Part shown: positions 8,810 to 16,564 of the stretch, in pieces
Position numbering within the stretch: the stretch's first letter is position 1
How the letters are laid out: every line of letters starts with the position of its first letter
Source of the DNA: Streptomyces seoulensis
GTDB taxonomy: Bacteria; Actinomycetota; Actinomycetes; Streptomycetales; Streptomycetaceae
DNA length: 64,000 nucleotides
Direction of reading: 5' to 3'
NCBI RefSeq assembly: GCF_022846655.1
Contig: NZ_AP025667.1
Coordinates: 905,001-969,000, forward strand
Translations under genes and position numbers: made by a program
Notes under the pieces: generated by a model
Seen by the model: only the letters and a program-made list of their open reading frames with translations
Told to the model about the DNA's origin: nothing
The model's database searches: none

Positions 8810-8828
8810 CTAGTTCTAGTGGTTCTAG
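8810..8828. promoter_or_regulatory. Cluster of three CTAG tetramers upstream of the HTH-like gene
   Basis: CTAG occurs at 8810, 8816 and 8825, with a 9-bp direct repeat GTTCTAG(T/C)G. CTAG is rare in Streptomyces DNA, so three in 19 bp stands out. The cluster lies 13-31 bp upstream of the start at 8797, where an operator or core promoter would be expected. Confidence 0.4.
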
Positions 8829-9047
8829 CGACCCCGTCTTGATGCCGGGTCCCAGCAATTGTGCATGGATGAGAGCCAGTTGGCCTTGCTCTTTTGTGAG
8901 CAAGTGTTCTTTCGCTGGACTTCCATTCGGTCTCTGGTGCAACACTTGGAGCACCGCCCGACGAGCGGGGGGAGCTGCAGAAGGTGCCCGTTGCGGAGCA
9001 TCTGCGCGGCGTGAGCGGGTGCTGTACGACTTGACCGGAGGCGCTAG

Positions 9048-9740
9048 ATGACGCTGCCGTCGTGGCAGGACAAGAACATGGGAAGCAAGGCGCGGGCGGC
9101 GCTTTGGCTGGTCGATGTAGTGAAAGAGGGGAACCTCTTCACCAAGGGGGAACTCCGGACCGCCTTCTCGGATGTCGCCCAGATCGACAGGCGTGTCCGC
9201 GAACTCCGGGCCCACGGCTGGAAGATCAACACCAGTCGTGAGGACGTCAGCCTGAAGCAGGAGGAGCAGCGCTTCGTGGCCCGGGGGGCGGACGTCTGGA
9301 TTCCCGGCCAGGCGACGGTGCCGAAGCACAAGAACAGCCTCACGACGACGCAGCGCGCGAAGGTTCTTCAGGCCGACAACCACCTGTGCAGGACGTGCGG
9401 TGTTGGCGCAGGCGAGCCCTACGAGGACGGTATCGAGCTCGCGATGCTGAACGTGGCTCGGCGCAAGGTGCTGCTCGATGACGGTAAGACCGACTACCAG
9501 TTCGTCACTGAGTGCAAGAAGTGCGTGTCGGGTGGGGGCACGGACCGCGAAGTGGACCTCGGCGCGTTGCTGGAACTCGTCGAGAACCTCTCTCATATGG
9601 AGCGGCGCGCCCTCGCCGGCTGGGCCGCGGCCGATCGGCGGTCCCTGAGCCCGCTCGACAAGCTGTGGGGGATCTACCGGACGCTGCCCGCGGCGAGCCG
9701 CGAGGCAGTAGCCGAGGCGATCGACGACATGGACAAGTAG
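9048..9740 (+). CDS. wHTH plus zinc-cluster protein, HNH-nuclease-like (module A, first gene)
   Basis: The 230-aa product begins with a winged-helix-like segment (about residues 15-62, including FTKGELRTAF and IDRRVRELRAHGWKI). A treble-clef-type metal site follows: C114xxC117 in HLCRTCG and C156xxC159 in ECKKC. This arrangement occurs in HNH restriction-type endonucleases, but the usual DH and N residues between the Cys pairs are not clear, so catalytic activity is uncertain. The C-terminus (about 170-230) is helical. ATG 9048 has GGAGG just upstream. It is followed after 19 bp by the ParB-like gene and is probably co-transcribed with it and the helicase. Confidence 0.65.
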   Translation: MTLPSWQDKNMGSKARAALWLVDVVKEGNLFTKGELRTAFSDVAQIDRRVRELRAHGWKINTSREDVSLKQEEQRFVARGADVWIPGQATVPKHKNSLTTTQRAKVLQADNHLCRTCGVGAGEPYEDGIELAMLNVARRKVLLDDGKTDYQFVTECKKCVSGGGTDREVDLGALLELVENLSHMERRALAGWAAADRRSLSPLDKLWGIYRTLPAASREAVAEAIDDMDK

Positions 9741-9759
9741 GAAAGGGACGGGGAGAAAC

Positions 9760-11187
9760 ATGCTTCGTGAGTTCCCGGCGCCTCCGCGCGCGGCCGAGTT
9801 CAGTGAACTGATCAAGAAGCGTCTGGAGGAGGTCAGGACGGGCGGCGGCACGCGCGAGACGGTCACCGTCGACTGGAATGGCCAGCAGGCCCACGTGGAG
9901 GTCATCGACCTTCCGCTGAGCGGCCTCTACTTCAACCCGGGCACGCACCGGATCCGGGCGCAGCGTAGCCACGACGCGGCCCGCGATGAGCTGCTGGAGA
10001 AGGATCCGTGGAGCGCTGAGAGCCAGGACTACCTCCGGTACCTGCTCCAGGCCCGGCCGACGAACCCGGATGTCCGTGACGTCGAGTTCGACAAGCTGAA
10101 GGACGACCTGAACGCGTTCGGCCAGAACGAACCCGGCCTTGTGACGCACCACGGCGTCCTGGTCAATGGCAACACCCGTGCGGTCGCGCTGGGCGAGCTC
10201 GGCGCCCAGTCGATGCGCGTGGGTGTGCTGCCCGAGTCGTTCACCTGGGCGGACATCTACGCCGTTGAGCTGTCCTTGCAGCTCCGTCAGGACCAGCGCC
10301 GCGACTACACGTTCATCAACCGGTTGCTGGCGATGGAGGAGCAGGCCGCGCTCGGGAAGACGCGCGAGCAGATCGCCAAGGAGTTCCGGATCAAGCCGGC
10401 CACGTACGACCAGGCCCGGTGGATTCTGCGCACGATCAAGGACCTGAACGACCGGAGCAGGAGCGGCGGGGGCGCCACGCTCCGGCTCGTCGACTGGGAG
10501 GCGGCCCAGGAGAGCCTCAAGGAGCTGCATCGCCTGTACATCAAGCTCCAGAATCTTGACCGGGACCAGGCCGAGATCCTGAAGGAGTGGCGACTGGCCG
10601 CCATCCTGCTCGACTTCTCCAAGACGGATATCCGGCACATCGACGAAGACTTCCTGAAGAGCGACTACTTGGGGCAGACGCTGCCGGCGCATCTTGTGGA
10701 CGGTGGTGTGCCTGCGTTGTCCCAGGCGGTCTCGGTACCGGGGCTTGGGCTCGATGTGCCGGCGGCGTCGGCGGGAGTCTCTTCGGCCCGGGCGCTGAAC
10801 GACCAGATTCTGCGTGCCGCTGCCAGGACGAAGGCACCCGATCTGACGGATACCGAAAGGGCGAAGGCGCAGGAGCTCTTTGAGGACGCGAAGTCCGCCT
10901 TCAACGACGCCATCGATCAGGCGGGCCGCGACGGGCGTGTGCGTAAGCGTAAGCAGCTCGCCCCGGCCCGGCTGGCGGATGCCTGCGCCAGCATCGACCA
11001 GTGCGTGATCGAGATCGTCCAGGCCCGTACCTCACAGAGCTTTGATGAGGAAGCCTTCGACGAGGCCGTGCTCAAGCTGCGGGAGAGTCTGCGGAAGCTG
11101 GCTCAGCAGTCGGGCCGGGGTATCCCGAATCCCGGGGACGGCGTTTCCTGGCTGCTCGCGGCCGCTGCCGTGGAAGGCACGCAGTGA
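9760..11187 (+). CDS. ParB/Srx-fold N-terminal domain protein (module A)
   Basis: The 475-aa product has a ParB-type nucleotide-binding signature around residues 128-148 (LVTHHGVLVNGNTRAVALG), close to the VIDGxRRxxA box of ParB/Srx proteins. An HTH-like stretch follows at about 195-215 (LGKTREQIAKEFRIKPATYD). The C-terminal half is helical and charged. It is not next to parA or the origin, so a role in chromosome partition is unlikely. ParB-fold proteins in defence loci can act as nucleases or NTP-dependent DNA clamps, and that is the inference here. GGGGAG precedes the ATG. Its stop overlaps the next start as GTGA. Confidence 0.7.
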   Translation: MLREFPAPPRAAEFSELIKKRLEEVRTGGGTRETVTVDWNGQQAHVEVIDLPLSGLYFNPGTHRIRAQRSHDAARDELLEKDPWSAESQDYLRYLLQARPTNPDVRDVEFDKLKDDLNAFGQNEPGLVTHHGVLVNGNTRAVALGELGAQSMRVGVLPESFTWADIYAVELSLQLRQDQRRDYTFINRLLAMEEQAALGKTREQIAKEFRIKPATYDQARWILRTIKDLNDRSRSGGGATLRLVDWEAAQESLKELHRLYIKLQNLDRDQAEILKEWRLAAILLDFSKTDIRHIDEDFLKSDYLGQTLPAHLVDGGVPALSQAVSVPGLGLDVPAASAGVSSARALNDQILRAAARTKAPDLTDTERAKAQELFEDAKSAFNDAIDQAGRDGRVRKRKQLAPARLADACASIDQCVIEIVQARTSQSFDEEAFDEAVLKLRESLRKLAQQSGRGIPNPGDGVSWLLAAAAVEGTQ

Positions 11188-13001
11188 CCGAGACCATCAG
11201 CGAAACGTCTCTGCGCCTCGGGTTCGACGAGTCGCGGACGCGTGTGGTGCTGAGGACGACAGACCAGTACCGACAGGATCTCGTTCAGCTGGCCGCCCGG
11301 TTCCGTACCGGCGGCCAGCTGGGCCCCCTGTCCGCGTCGGTGGCACTGGACGAACTTCTCGCGGACCTCGGCGTCCTCAGCCACTGGCCCGACCACGCCG
11401 GCGTCGAGTGGGCTCCGGAGCTCCGCGATCTGGTGGCCGGCGTCATCCAGGACGCTAACACCGTCCAGCAGCGTCTCTCCGACGCGGCCGCACCCGGAGA
11501 AGTCGAACCTGATGACGTAACCGGCCTGCTCGGAGACACCTGGGAAGCGGAACTCAACGCGTTCCAGCGGCGTGACATCGCCAAACTGCTTTCCCTCCGG
11601 CACGGGGCGAACTTCAGCGTGCCCGGAGCGGGCAAGACACGCGTCGCGCTCGCGGTGTACGCCGCCCAGAAGGCCAGGGGAAACGTCAGCCGTCTCCTGG
11701 TTGTCTGCCCCAAGTCGGCGTATGAGTCGTGGCGGTATGAGACCGCTGTCTGTTTCAGCTACCCGCTTCGCACCCACGTGCTCGACGGGACTCTGGACCA
11801 GTGGGCTGAGGTGCTGATCGTCAACTACGAGCGTCTTGACCGCTCGCTGGGGACGCTGGCCGGCTGGTTGCAGTCGGGCCCGTCGATGGTCATCCTCGAT
11901 GAGGCGCACCGGATGAAGCTCGGGGCGCGCGGTACGTACGGGGCCGCTTGCATGGCGCTCGGCCCGCTCGCACGGCGGCGGCTGATCCTCACCGGGACCC
12001 CGGCTCCGAACGGCTCCAAGGATCTTGAGAACCTGCTTGGCTTCGTGTGGCCCGGACATGGACAGCGCACCGTGGTCCAGGCAGTGGCCGGCGGAGATCT
12101 TGCCTATGCAAGTTCTGTGCTGAGGCCTTTGTTCACGAGGACGACCAAGCAGGAACTCGGTCTGCCCCCGATGCAGCTGCGCATGAGATACGTCGACATG
12201 CCGCCCCTGCACAGTGAGATCTACAGCTCACTGGTGGGGAACATACGGACTGGCACGGCTCGGGAGGATCTCAGTTCGCTGGGCAAGACGGCCCTGCGGC
12301 TTCTTATGGCGGCGACGAGTCCGGCGCTGCTCCTGGAAGGGGCGACGAAGTACGAACCGCTGGCCTACCAGCTGCCTCCGCTGGAGATCCCGCAGGGCAG
12401 CTCGCTGTTCCAGCTCACGCGTGATCTGCCCGACTACGAGTTGTCCCCGAAGTACAAAGAGGCCGTAGCGATTGTGGCGGAGAACGCCCGGCAGGGCCGA
12501 AAGACGCTGGTCTGGACGACGTTCGTCCGGAGTCTGACGACGCTAGCCCACATGCTTGAGAAATGCAGTCCGGCGGTGGTGTACGGCGGGACACCGGACC
12601 GGGATGAGCAACTACGGCGCTTCCGGGAAGATCCGGCGTGCATGGTGCTGATCTCCAACCCGGCGACGCTGGGAGAGGGGATCAGCCTGCATCACGACTG
12701 CCACGACGCCGTCTATGTGGACCGGGACTTCATGGCCGGCCGTTTCCTCCAGAGTCTGGACCGGATCCATCGCCTCGGCCTGGCGCCGGACACGGTCACG
12801 CATGTAACTGTTCTGGCTGCCCGGAACACCGTTGATGAGGTGGTAGAGGTGCGCCTCGATCAGAAGCTCGAGTTCATGGGAAAGATTTTGGACGATCCTA
12901 CAGTCCAGCAGCTTGCTGATCTAGAGGAAGAGCCCGCGGTGGCCGCAGGCCTGGCGCCGAGTGACATGGAGGCTTTGCTTCACCACATGGCCACCCGCTG
13001 A
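11184..13001 (+). CDS. SNF2-type DEAD/DEAH-box helicase or translocase (module A)
   Basis: The 605-aa protein has the full superfamily 2 set: an NAFQRRDI Q-like motif (about 125-132), Walker A VPGAGKT (146-152), PKSAYESW, DEAH (239-242), LTGTPAPN (269-276), a C-terminal RecA lobe with the motif V segment ATLGEGISLHHDC, and motif VI SLDRIHRLG. These define an SNF2-like ATP-driven DNA translocase. It has no target-recognition or nuclease domain of its own, so partner proteins probably supply those. Its GTG start overlaps the ParB-like stop by 4 bases, implying coupled translation. A strong hairpin follows at 13014-13056. Confidence 0.9.
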   Translation: MTETISETSLRLGFDESRTRVVLRTTDQYRQDLVQLAARFRTGGQLGPLSASVALDELLADLGVLSHWPDHAGVEWAPELRDLVAGVIQDANTVQQRLSDAAAPGEVEPDDVTGLLGDTWEAELNAFQRRDIAKLLSLRHGANFSVPGAGKTRVALAVYAAQKARGNVSRLLVVCPKSAYESWRYETAVCFSYPLRTHVLDGTLDQWAEVLIVNYERLDRSLGTLAGWLQSGPSMVILDEAHRMKLGARGTYGAACMALGPLARRRLILTGTPAPNGSKDLENLLGFVWPGHGQRTVVQAVAGGDLAYASSVLRPLFTRTTKQELGLPPMQLRMRYVDMPPLHSEIYSSLVGNIRTGTAREDLSSLGKTALRLLMAATSPALLLEGATKYEPLAYQLPPLEIPQGSSLFQLTRDLPDYELSPKYKEAVAIVAENARQGRKTLVWTTFVRSLTTLAHMLEKCSPAVVYGGTPDRDEQLRRFREDPACMVLISNPATLGEGISLHHDCHDAVYVDRDFMAGRFLQSLDRIHRLGLAPDTVTHVTVLAARNTVDEVVEVRLDQKLEFMGKILDDPTVQQLADLEEEPAVAAGLAPSDMEALLHHMATR

Positions 13002-13013
13002 CTTGAGGTGATC

Positions 13014-13056
13014 AGCCTTCCTGGTGCCAGACTGTGGCGGCCGCACCAGGAAGGCT
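13014..13056 (+). terminator. Hairpin terminator after the module A helicase
   Basis: A perfect 14-bp stem (13014-13027 with 13043-13056) closes a 15-nt loop, 13 bases after the helicase stop. It likely ends the three-gene transcript and separates it from the methyltransferase gene. Confidence 0.75.
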
Positions 13057-13187
13057 GCGGAGTGCGGGACTCTGGATGTCAGTAGGGTGCGAGACTCTTG
13101 GTGCTAAGGGAACCGGAGTCCCGTCTTGCAGGCGTAGTGACTCTGGGACACTTGGGTCGGTTTTGAGTCACTTCCGGGAGGAGCGCC

Positions 13188-14489
13188 ATGCGCCCCAGCG
13201 GCCGCGAGCGTCCGCAGTTCACCTCGCCTCTGACCTCTGTCGAGATCTGTGCGGGGGCGGGCGGGCAAGCTGTCGGGCTCCATCACGCAGGCTTTGATCA
13301 CTTGGCCCTCGTGGAGTGGGACGCGCATGCCGTCGAAACGCTGAAGGCGAACGTCGACGGCTGGCCGGGGTGGAACCGGGAGCGCGCCCAGGGAATTACT
13401 CCGATGGATGTGAGGAAATTCCTTGGTTCGCAAGTTCACAAGAGTCTTCCGGTAGGTAATGAGAGGCTTGACCTGCTTGCCGGTGGCGTCCCATGCCCCC
13501 CCTTTTCGCTTGCCGGAAAAAGGCTGGGGCCGGACGACGAGCGAGATTTGTTCCCTGATGCACTGAATATAATCGACAAGTTGCGCCCTCGTGCGGTCAT
13601 GATTGAGAACGTTCGTGGCATCCTTGAGCCCCCGGAAGTTTTCATTGACTATCGCAGGGATATTCTGAACACGCTGCGCTCCCTTGGGTACATTGTTCCA
13701 GAAGTCAAAGAATACTGGTCAGCGGAGAAGCAGGACCTTGTCATGCGAAGTGCGTGGCGGAGGATCGATGCTAAGCATTTCGGTGTCCCGCAGCTTCGCC
13801 CTCGTGCCATTCTCGTCGCAATTCATGAGGATGCTCTGGAATCTGGCGGCGCTGAATTTGAGTGGCCTCTCCGGCTCGAAGGCGAAGAGGTGACGGTATT
13901 TGATAAGCTTGAAGAGAGCATGAGGGAGCGCTGCGGAGAGTTCTGGGACAGGAATTGGGAAGGGAAGCGCGCTAAGAGCGGTCAGCGGACGGGTGAAGTC
14001 GTCTACCGCGACTGGCGTCAGGCCGCCCTTGAGGCCAAGGGGGTGGGGCGAGGTGTCGCACCTACTCTAGTAGGCGGTTCTCGCAAGCATGGTGGCGCCG
14101 ACCTCGGCCCCACGAGGGCGAAGCGTGCCTGGGCCGCGCTCGGCGTGGACGCGATGGGAGTTGCGAACGATCCGCATGAATGTGATCCGGAACGCGACCT
14201 CTTCAGGCCTGCCGGGCCGATGCTGACGGTTCAGCAGGCAGCCGTGATCCAGGGATTCCCGGATGGCTGGAAGTTCCAGGGCAGGAAGACTGCTCGTTAC
14301 CGGCAGGTTGGTAACGCTTTCCCGCCGCCGGTTGCTGAAGCGGTAGGCCGGGCAATTGCCGCGGCACTGCGTCCGGAACACCGTGACGAGTTGCTGACGG
14401 GGTACGTAATGGACACCGGTGACGGTGAACTTGACCGGAAGGTCTCGGAGCAGACGGCACTGCCGGTTTCAGGACTTTCGCAAGCCTGA
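13188..14489 (+). CDS. DNA (cytosine-5) methyltransferase
   Basis: This 433-aa enzyme transfers methyl from SAM to cytosine C5 in DNA. Visible motifs are motif I VEICAGAGGQAVGL (18-31), catalytic motif IV PCPPFS with C103, motif VI ENV (140-142), motif VIII near GVPQLRPRAI, and motif X RQVGNAFPPPVAEAVG. The target recognition region between VIII and X (about 215-320) is unlike common enzymes I know, so the target sequence is not predictable. The gene is visibly richer in A/T than its surroundings, which suggests transfer. GGGAGGAG precedes the ATG. Its 3' end overlaps the convergent vsr gene by 21 bp. Confidence 0.95.
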   Translation: MRPSGRERPQFTSPLTSVEICAGAGGQAVGLHHAGFDHLALVEWDAHAVETLKANVDGWPGWNRERAQGITPMDVRKFLGSQVHKSLPVGNERLDLLAGGVPCPPFSLAGKRLGPDDERDLFPDALNIIDKLRPRAVMIENVRGILEPPEVFIDYRRDILNTLRSLGYIVPEVKEYWSAEKQDLVMRSAWRRIDAKHFGVPQLRPRAILVAIHEDALESGGAEFEWPLRLEGEEVTVFDKLEESMRERCGEFWDRNWEGKRAKSGQRTGEVVYRDWRQAALEAKGVGRGVAPTLVGGSRKHGGADLGPTRAKRAWAALGVDAMGVANDPHECDPERDLFRPAGPMLTVQQAAVIQGFPDGWKFQGRKTARYRQVGNAFPPPVAEAVGRAIAAALRPEHRDELLTGYVMDTGDGELDRKVSEQTALPVSGLSQA

Positions 14490-14936
14490 TCGCCGTCCAG
14501 TCACTATGGCTGTGATGTGCTGAGCGCATACTTCTGATGGCTCGTGCTCCCAGAACCGGAGCACGAGCCATCCCGCGTCTTTCAGGCGCTGATCCGTGTC
14601 GCGATCTCGCTGCACGTTCTTCAGGACCTTCTCGGACCAGTAACCTGAATTAGTTCTCGGTGGGACGTAATGCTCCGGGCAGCCATGCCAGTAGCAGCCG
14701 TCGATAAATACGGCCACCTTCACCGGGCGGAATACCATGTCTGCCGTCCGGCGCAGATCCGGGAGCGGGCGTGCTGACACGCGGTAGCGCAGGCCCTGCG
14801 CGTGGACCAGTCGCCGGATCAGCGTTTCAGGCTTTGTGTCACGGCTGCGGATCGCTTGCATATTGCGTCGGCGCGCCGCCGATGAGGCCCATGACCCCTC
14901 TGGCGCTGTCCACTCGGGATTTGCGTGTTCGGACAC
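14469..14936 (-). CDS. vsr: Very short patch repair endonuclease
   Basis: Vsr nicks DNA beside T:G mismatches made when 5-methylcytosine deaminates, so pairing with a C5 methyltransferase is the classical arrangement. The 155-aa product has the N-terminal RRRNMQAIRSRDTKPE segment, the catalytic-Asp region TADMVFR, and the signature VAVFIDGCYWHGCPEHY with zinc-binding Cys and His. A later GWLVLRFWEHE strand completes the family pattern. All expected residues appear present. It is convergent with the methyltransferase gene and shares 21 bp with it. Confidence 0.95.
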   Translation of the reverse strand: MSEHANPEWTAPEGSWASSAARRRNMQAIRSRDTKPETLIRRLVHAQGLRYRVSARPLPDLRRTADMVFRPVKVAVFIDGCYWHGCPEHYVPPRTNSGYWSEKVLKNVQRDRDTDQRLKDAGWLVLRFWEHEPSEVCAQHITAIVTGRRSGLRKS

Positions 14937-14990
14937 ATCGAAGAGGGTAGTCCGGCATGCCTGGATCAGGTCGGCCAGGGCATTCAGGGC

Positions 14991-16286
14991 TCAGTCGCTA
15001 CTCTCCCCGCCGCGCAGGGACGACAGCACCAGCCGGCCGTACCGGGTGGTCATAACGGCTGCCGTGGCTGCCACCGACAGGGCGAGTGCCAGGAGCAGAT
15101 GGCTGACCGTGTGGTCGTCGAGGGCCTGGAGGATGCCCAGCGCAGTACCGAGAGGTAGGCCGAGGACTGTCAGGACGCCCAGGGCGCCGCTGATCTGCTG
15201 GCTCTCCTGGGTTTGCACGAGCCTGCTGTAGTCGGCCGCTTCGGCGAGGATTTCGTTGAAGCGGTCCGGGAGGCGGTGCTGGTTCTGGAAGGCGAGAAGG
15301 AGCTCGTTGGCGGGACCGTGGGCGGTGAGGTGCTGGCGCCAGTAGCCACTGCGGAAGAGCGCGATGCTGCGTTCCAGGCTGGCGACCCGACGGGCTAGGC
15401 GACGAGGGGAGGTGAAGACGTCCGAGAGCTCGTCGGTTAGTTCATCAATGTGGTCGCGCTGGAGTGAGCCAAGCAACAGGGCGTCGAGGTAGACGGTGCG
15501 CGAGTGGAGGGCACCGAACTCGTAGAAGTCGCCTTCGCCGGTGTCCGGTCGGTGGCCGAGAAACGCGGCGCCCTGTCTCAGTACCAGGGCGCTCCAGTCC
15601 GCGGAGATGCGTACGGCGTCCTTGAACTGCTCGACAGCGGTTTCCGGGGCTAGCGGGAAGTCGGCCGGAGTGGAGCGGGAGGCCAGTTGCCACAGCCAGT
15701 GGTCTGCCGTGGCGGGCAGCTTCCCTGTCGTGCTGTTGCGGAGCGTCGGTGTGTGCTGTGCCGTCGGGGTCAGGAAGGCGATGGTGTACGGGCGGGCGAC
15801 GGCGAAGGGCGCGGCGGAGTCCCGGACGTCGGCGATGCCTTCGAGGAGCTCAGCCGGGTCGAACGGCCCGGTGAGTCCAGTGGGCAACTCGTCCACGGTG
15901 GCCGGCCGTCGTCCGCCCAGGGTCCGCAGTACCGGCAGGAGCGGCCCCTCAACACTGAAGTGCATGACGGCAAGGGCGTGTTCGGGATCTCGGGTAGTGG
16001 CTGCACGGAGTACTTCCAAGCCGAGCAGGTGCAACCCGTCGTGCTTGATATCGAGGGGAAGATGCCAGCGGCGCGGTCGCCCGGGGGCGCCGTAGAGCGC
16101 CCGGGCGGAGGCGGGGGCGAAGTACGTGGAGCGCGTCGGCGTGTCCGTGCGGCGGCTGCCGAGCTCGAACGGGAACGGGCCCTCCGGCCAGTCGGGGGCA
16201 CGGCGCAGTCGAGCGGGCAGGACGACGGTGAGCTCTTGGCGGGCTCCTGTGACGTCGTCGAGCAGTGGTACGCCATTGCCGGTCAC
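14991..16286 (-). CDS. CorA-like two-helix membrane protein, predicted effector (module B, last gene)
   Basis: The 431-aa protein is soluble up to about residue 360. A long helix (QNQHRLPDRFNEILAEAADY) then leads into two membrane segments (365-386 and 396-414) and a basic tail. Helix plus segment GVLTVLGLPLGTALGIL resembles the stalk and first pore helix of CorA channels, but the selectivity signature GMN is missing. No enzymatic motif was seen. I infer a pore or membrane-disrupting output controlled by the upstream NACHT protein. GTG 16286 overlaps the previous stop (GTGA). Alternatives are a plain membrane anchor or a scaffold. Confidence 0.6.
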   Translation of the reverse strand: MTGNGVPLLDDVTGARQELTVVLPARLRRAPDWPEGPFPFELGSRRTDTPTRSTYFAPASARALYGAPGRPRRWHLPLDIKHDGLHLLGLEVLRAATTRDPEHALAVMHFSVEGPLLPVLRTLGGRRPATVDELPTGLTGPFDPAELLEGIADVRDSAAPFAVARPYTIAFLTPTAQHTPTLRNSTTGKLPATADHWLWQLASRSTPADFPLAPETAVEQFKDAVRISADWSALVLRQGAAFLGHRPDTGEGDFYEFGALHSRTVYLDALLLGSLQRDHIDELTDELSDVFTSPRRLARRVASLERSIALFRSGYWRQHLTAHGPANELLLAFQNQHRLPDRFNEILAEAADYSRLVQTQESQQISGALGVLTVLGLPLGTALGILQALDDHTVSHLLLALALSVAATAAVMTTRYGRLVLSSLRGGESSD

Positions 16287-16564
16287 CGGTAGTACTCAGC
16301 AGGGTCGGGCTGGTCGAGGCGGATTACGAACTCCGCCCGGTCGGGCCTCTTGGCGCTGATGTGAAAGCGCACCCGCTCGCCGGTACGGATGGTGCGGAAC
16401 CCTTCGGTCACGATCTGCCGGTAGTCGAAGCCGTAGTACCGCTCGTCCTCGTCGTCCCGGACGATGTAGGAGCCGAGGGCGCCGCTCGGCCCTCCACCGC
16501 TCGGCCGCCGGTCGACGATGGTCCCGTGCCGTGGTCCGCCGCCGCTGCTGAAGCCGCCGCTCAT
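16283..16564 (-). CDS. Small cold-shock-domain-like protein (module B)
   Basis: This 93-aa protein has a Gly-rich, flexible start (residues 1-28). A segment follows that reads like a cold-shock/OB fold: GSYIVRDDEDERYYGFDYR, then ITEGFRTIRTGERV-like spacing (actual IVTEGFRTIRTGERVRF), and a final FVIRLD strand. Classical cold-shock proteins show FGFI ... DVFVH ... GFRTLxEGxxV; here the aromatic RNP1/RNP2 positions are only partly kept. It could bind single-stranded nucleic acid as a sensor or partner. ATGA overlap with the NACHT gene and GTGA overlap with the next gene make coupled translation very likely. Confidence 0.6.
   Translation of the reverse strand: MSGGFSSGGGPRHGTIVDRRPSGGGPSGALGSYIVRDDEDERYYGFDYRQIVTEGFRTIRTGERVRFHISAKRPDRAEFVIRLDQPDPAEYYR

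Noticed and set aside
9048..14936. DISARM or BREX system
   Set aside because: No drmA/drmB/drmC, PglX or PglZ proteins are seen; helicase size and partners differ.
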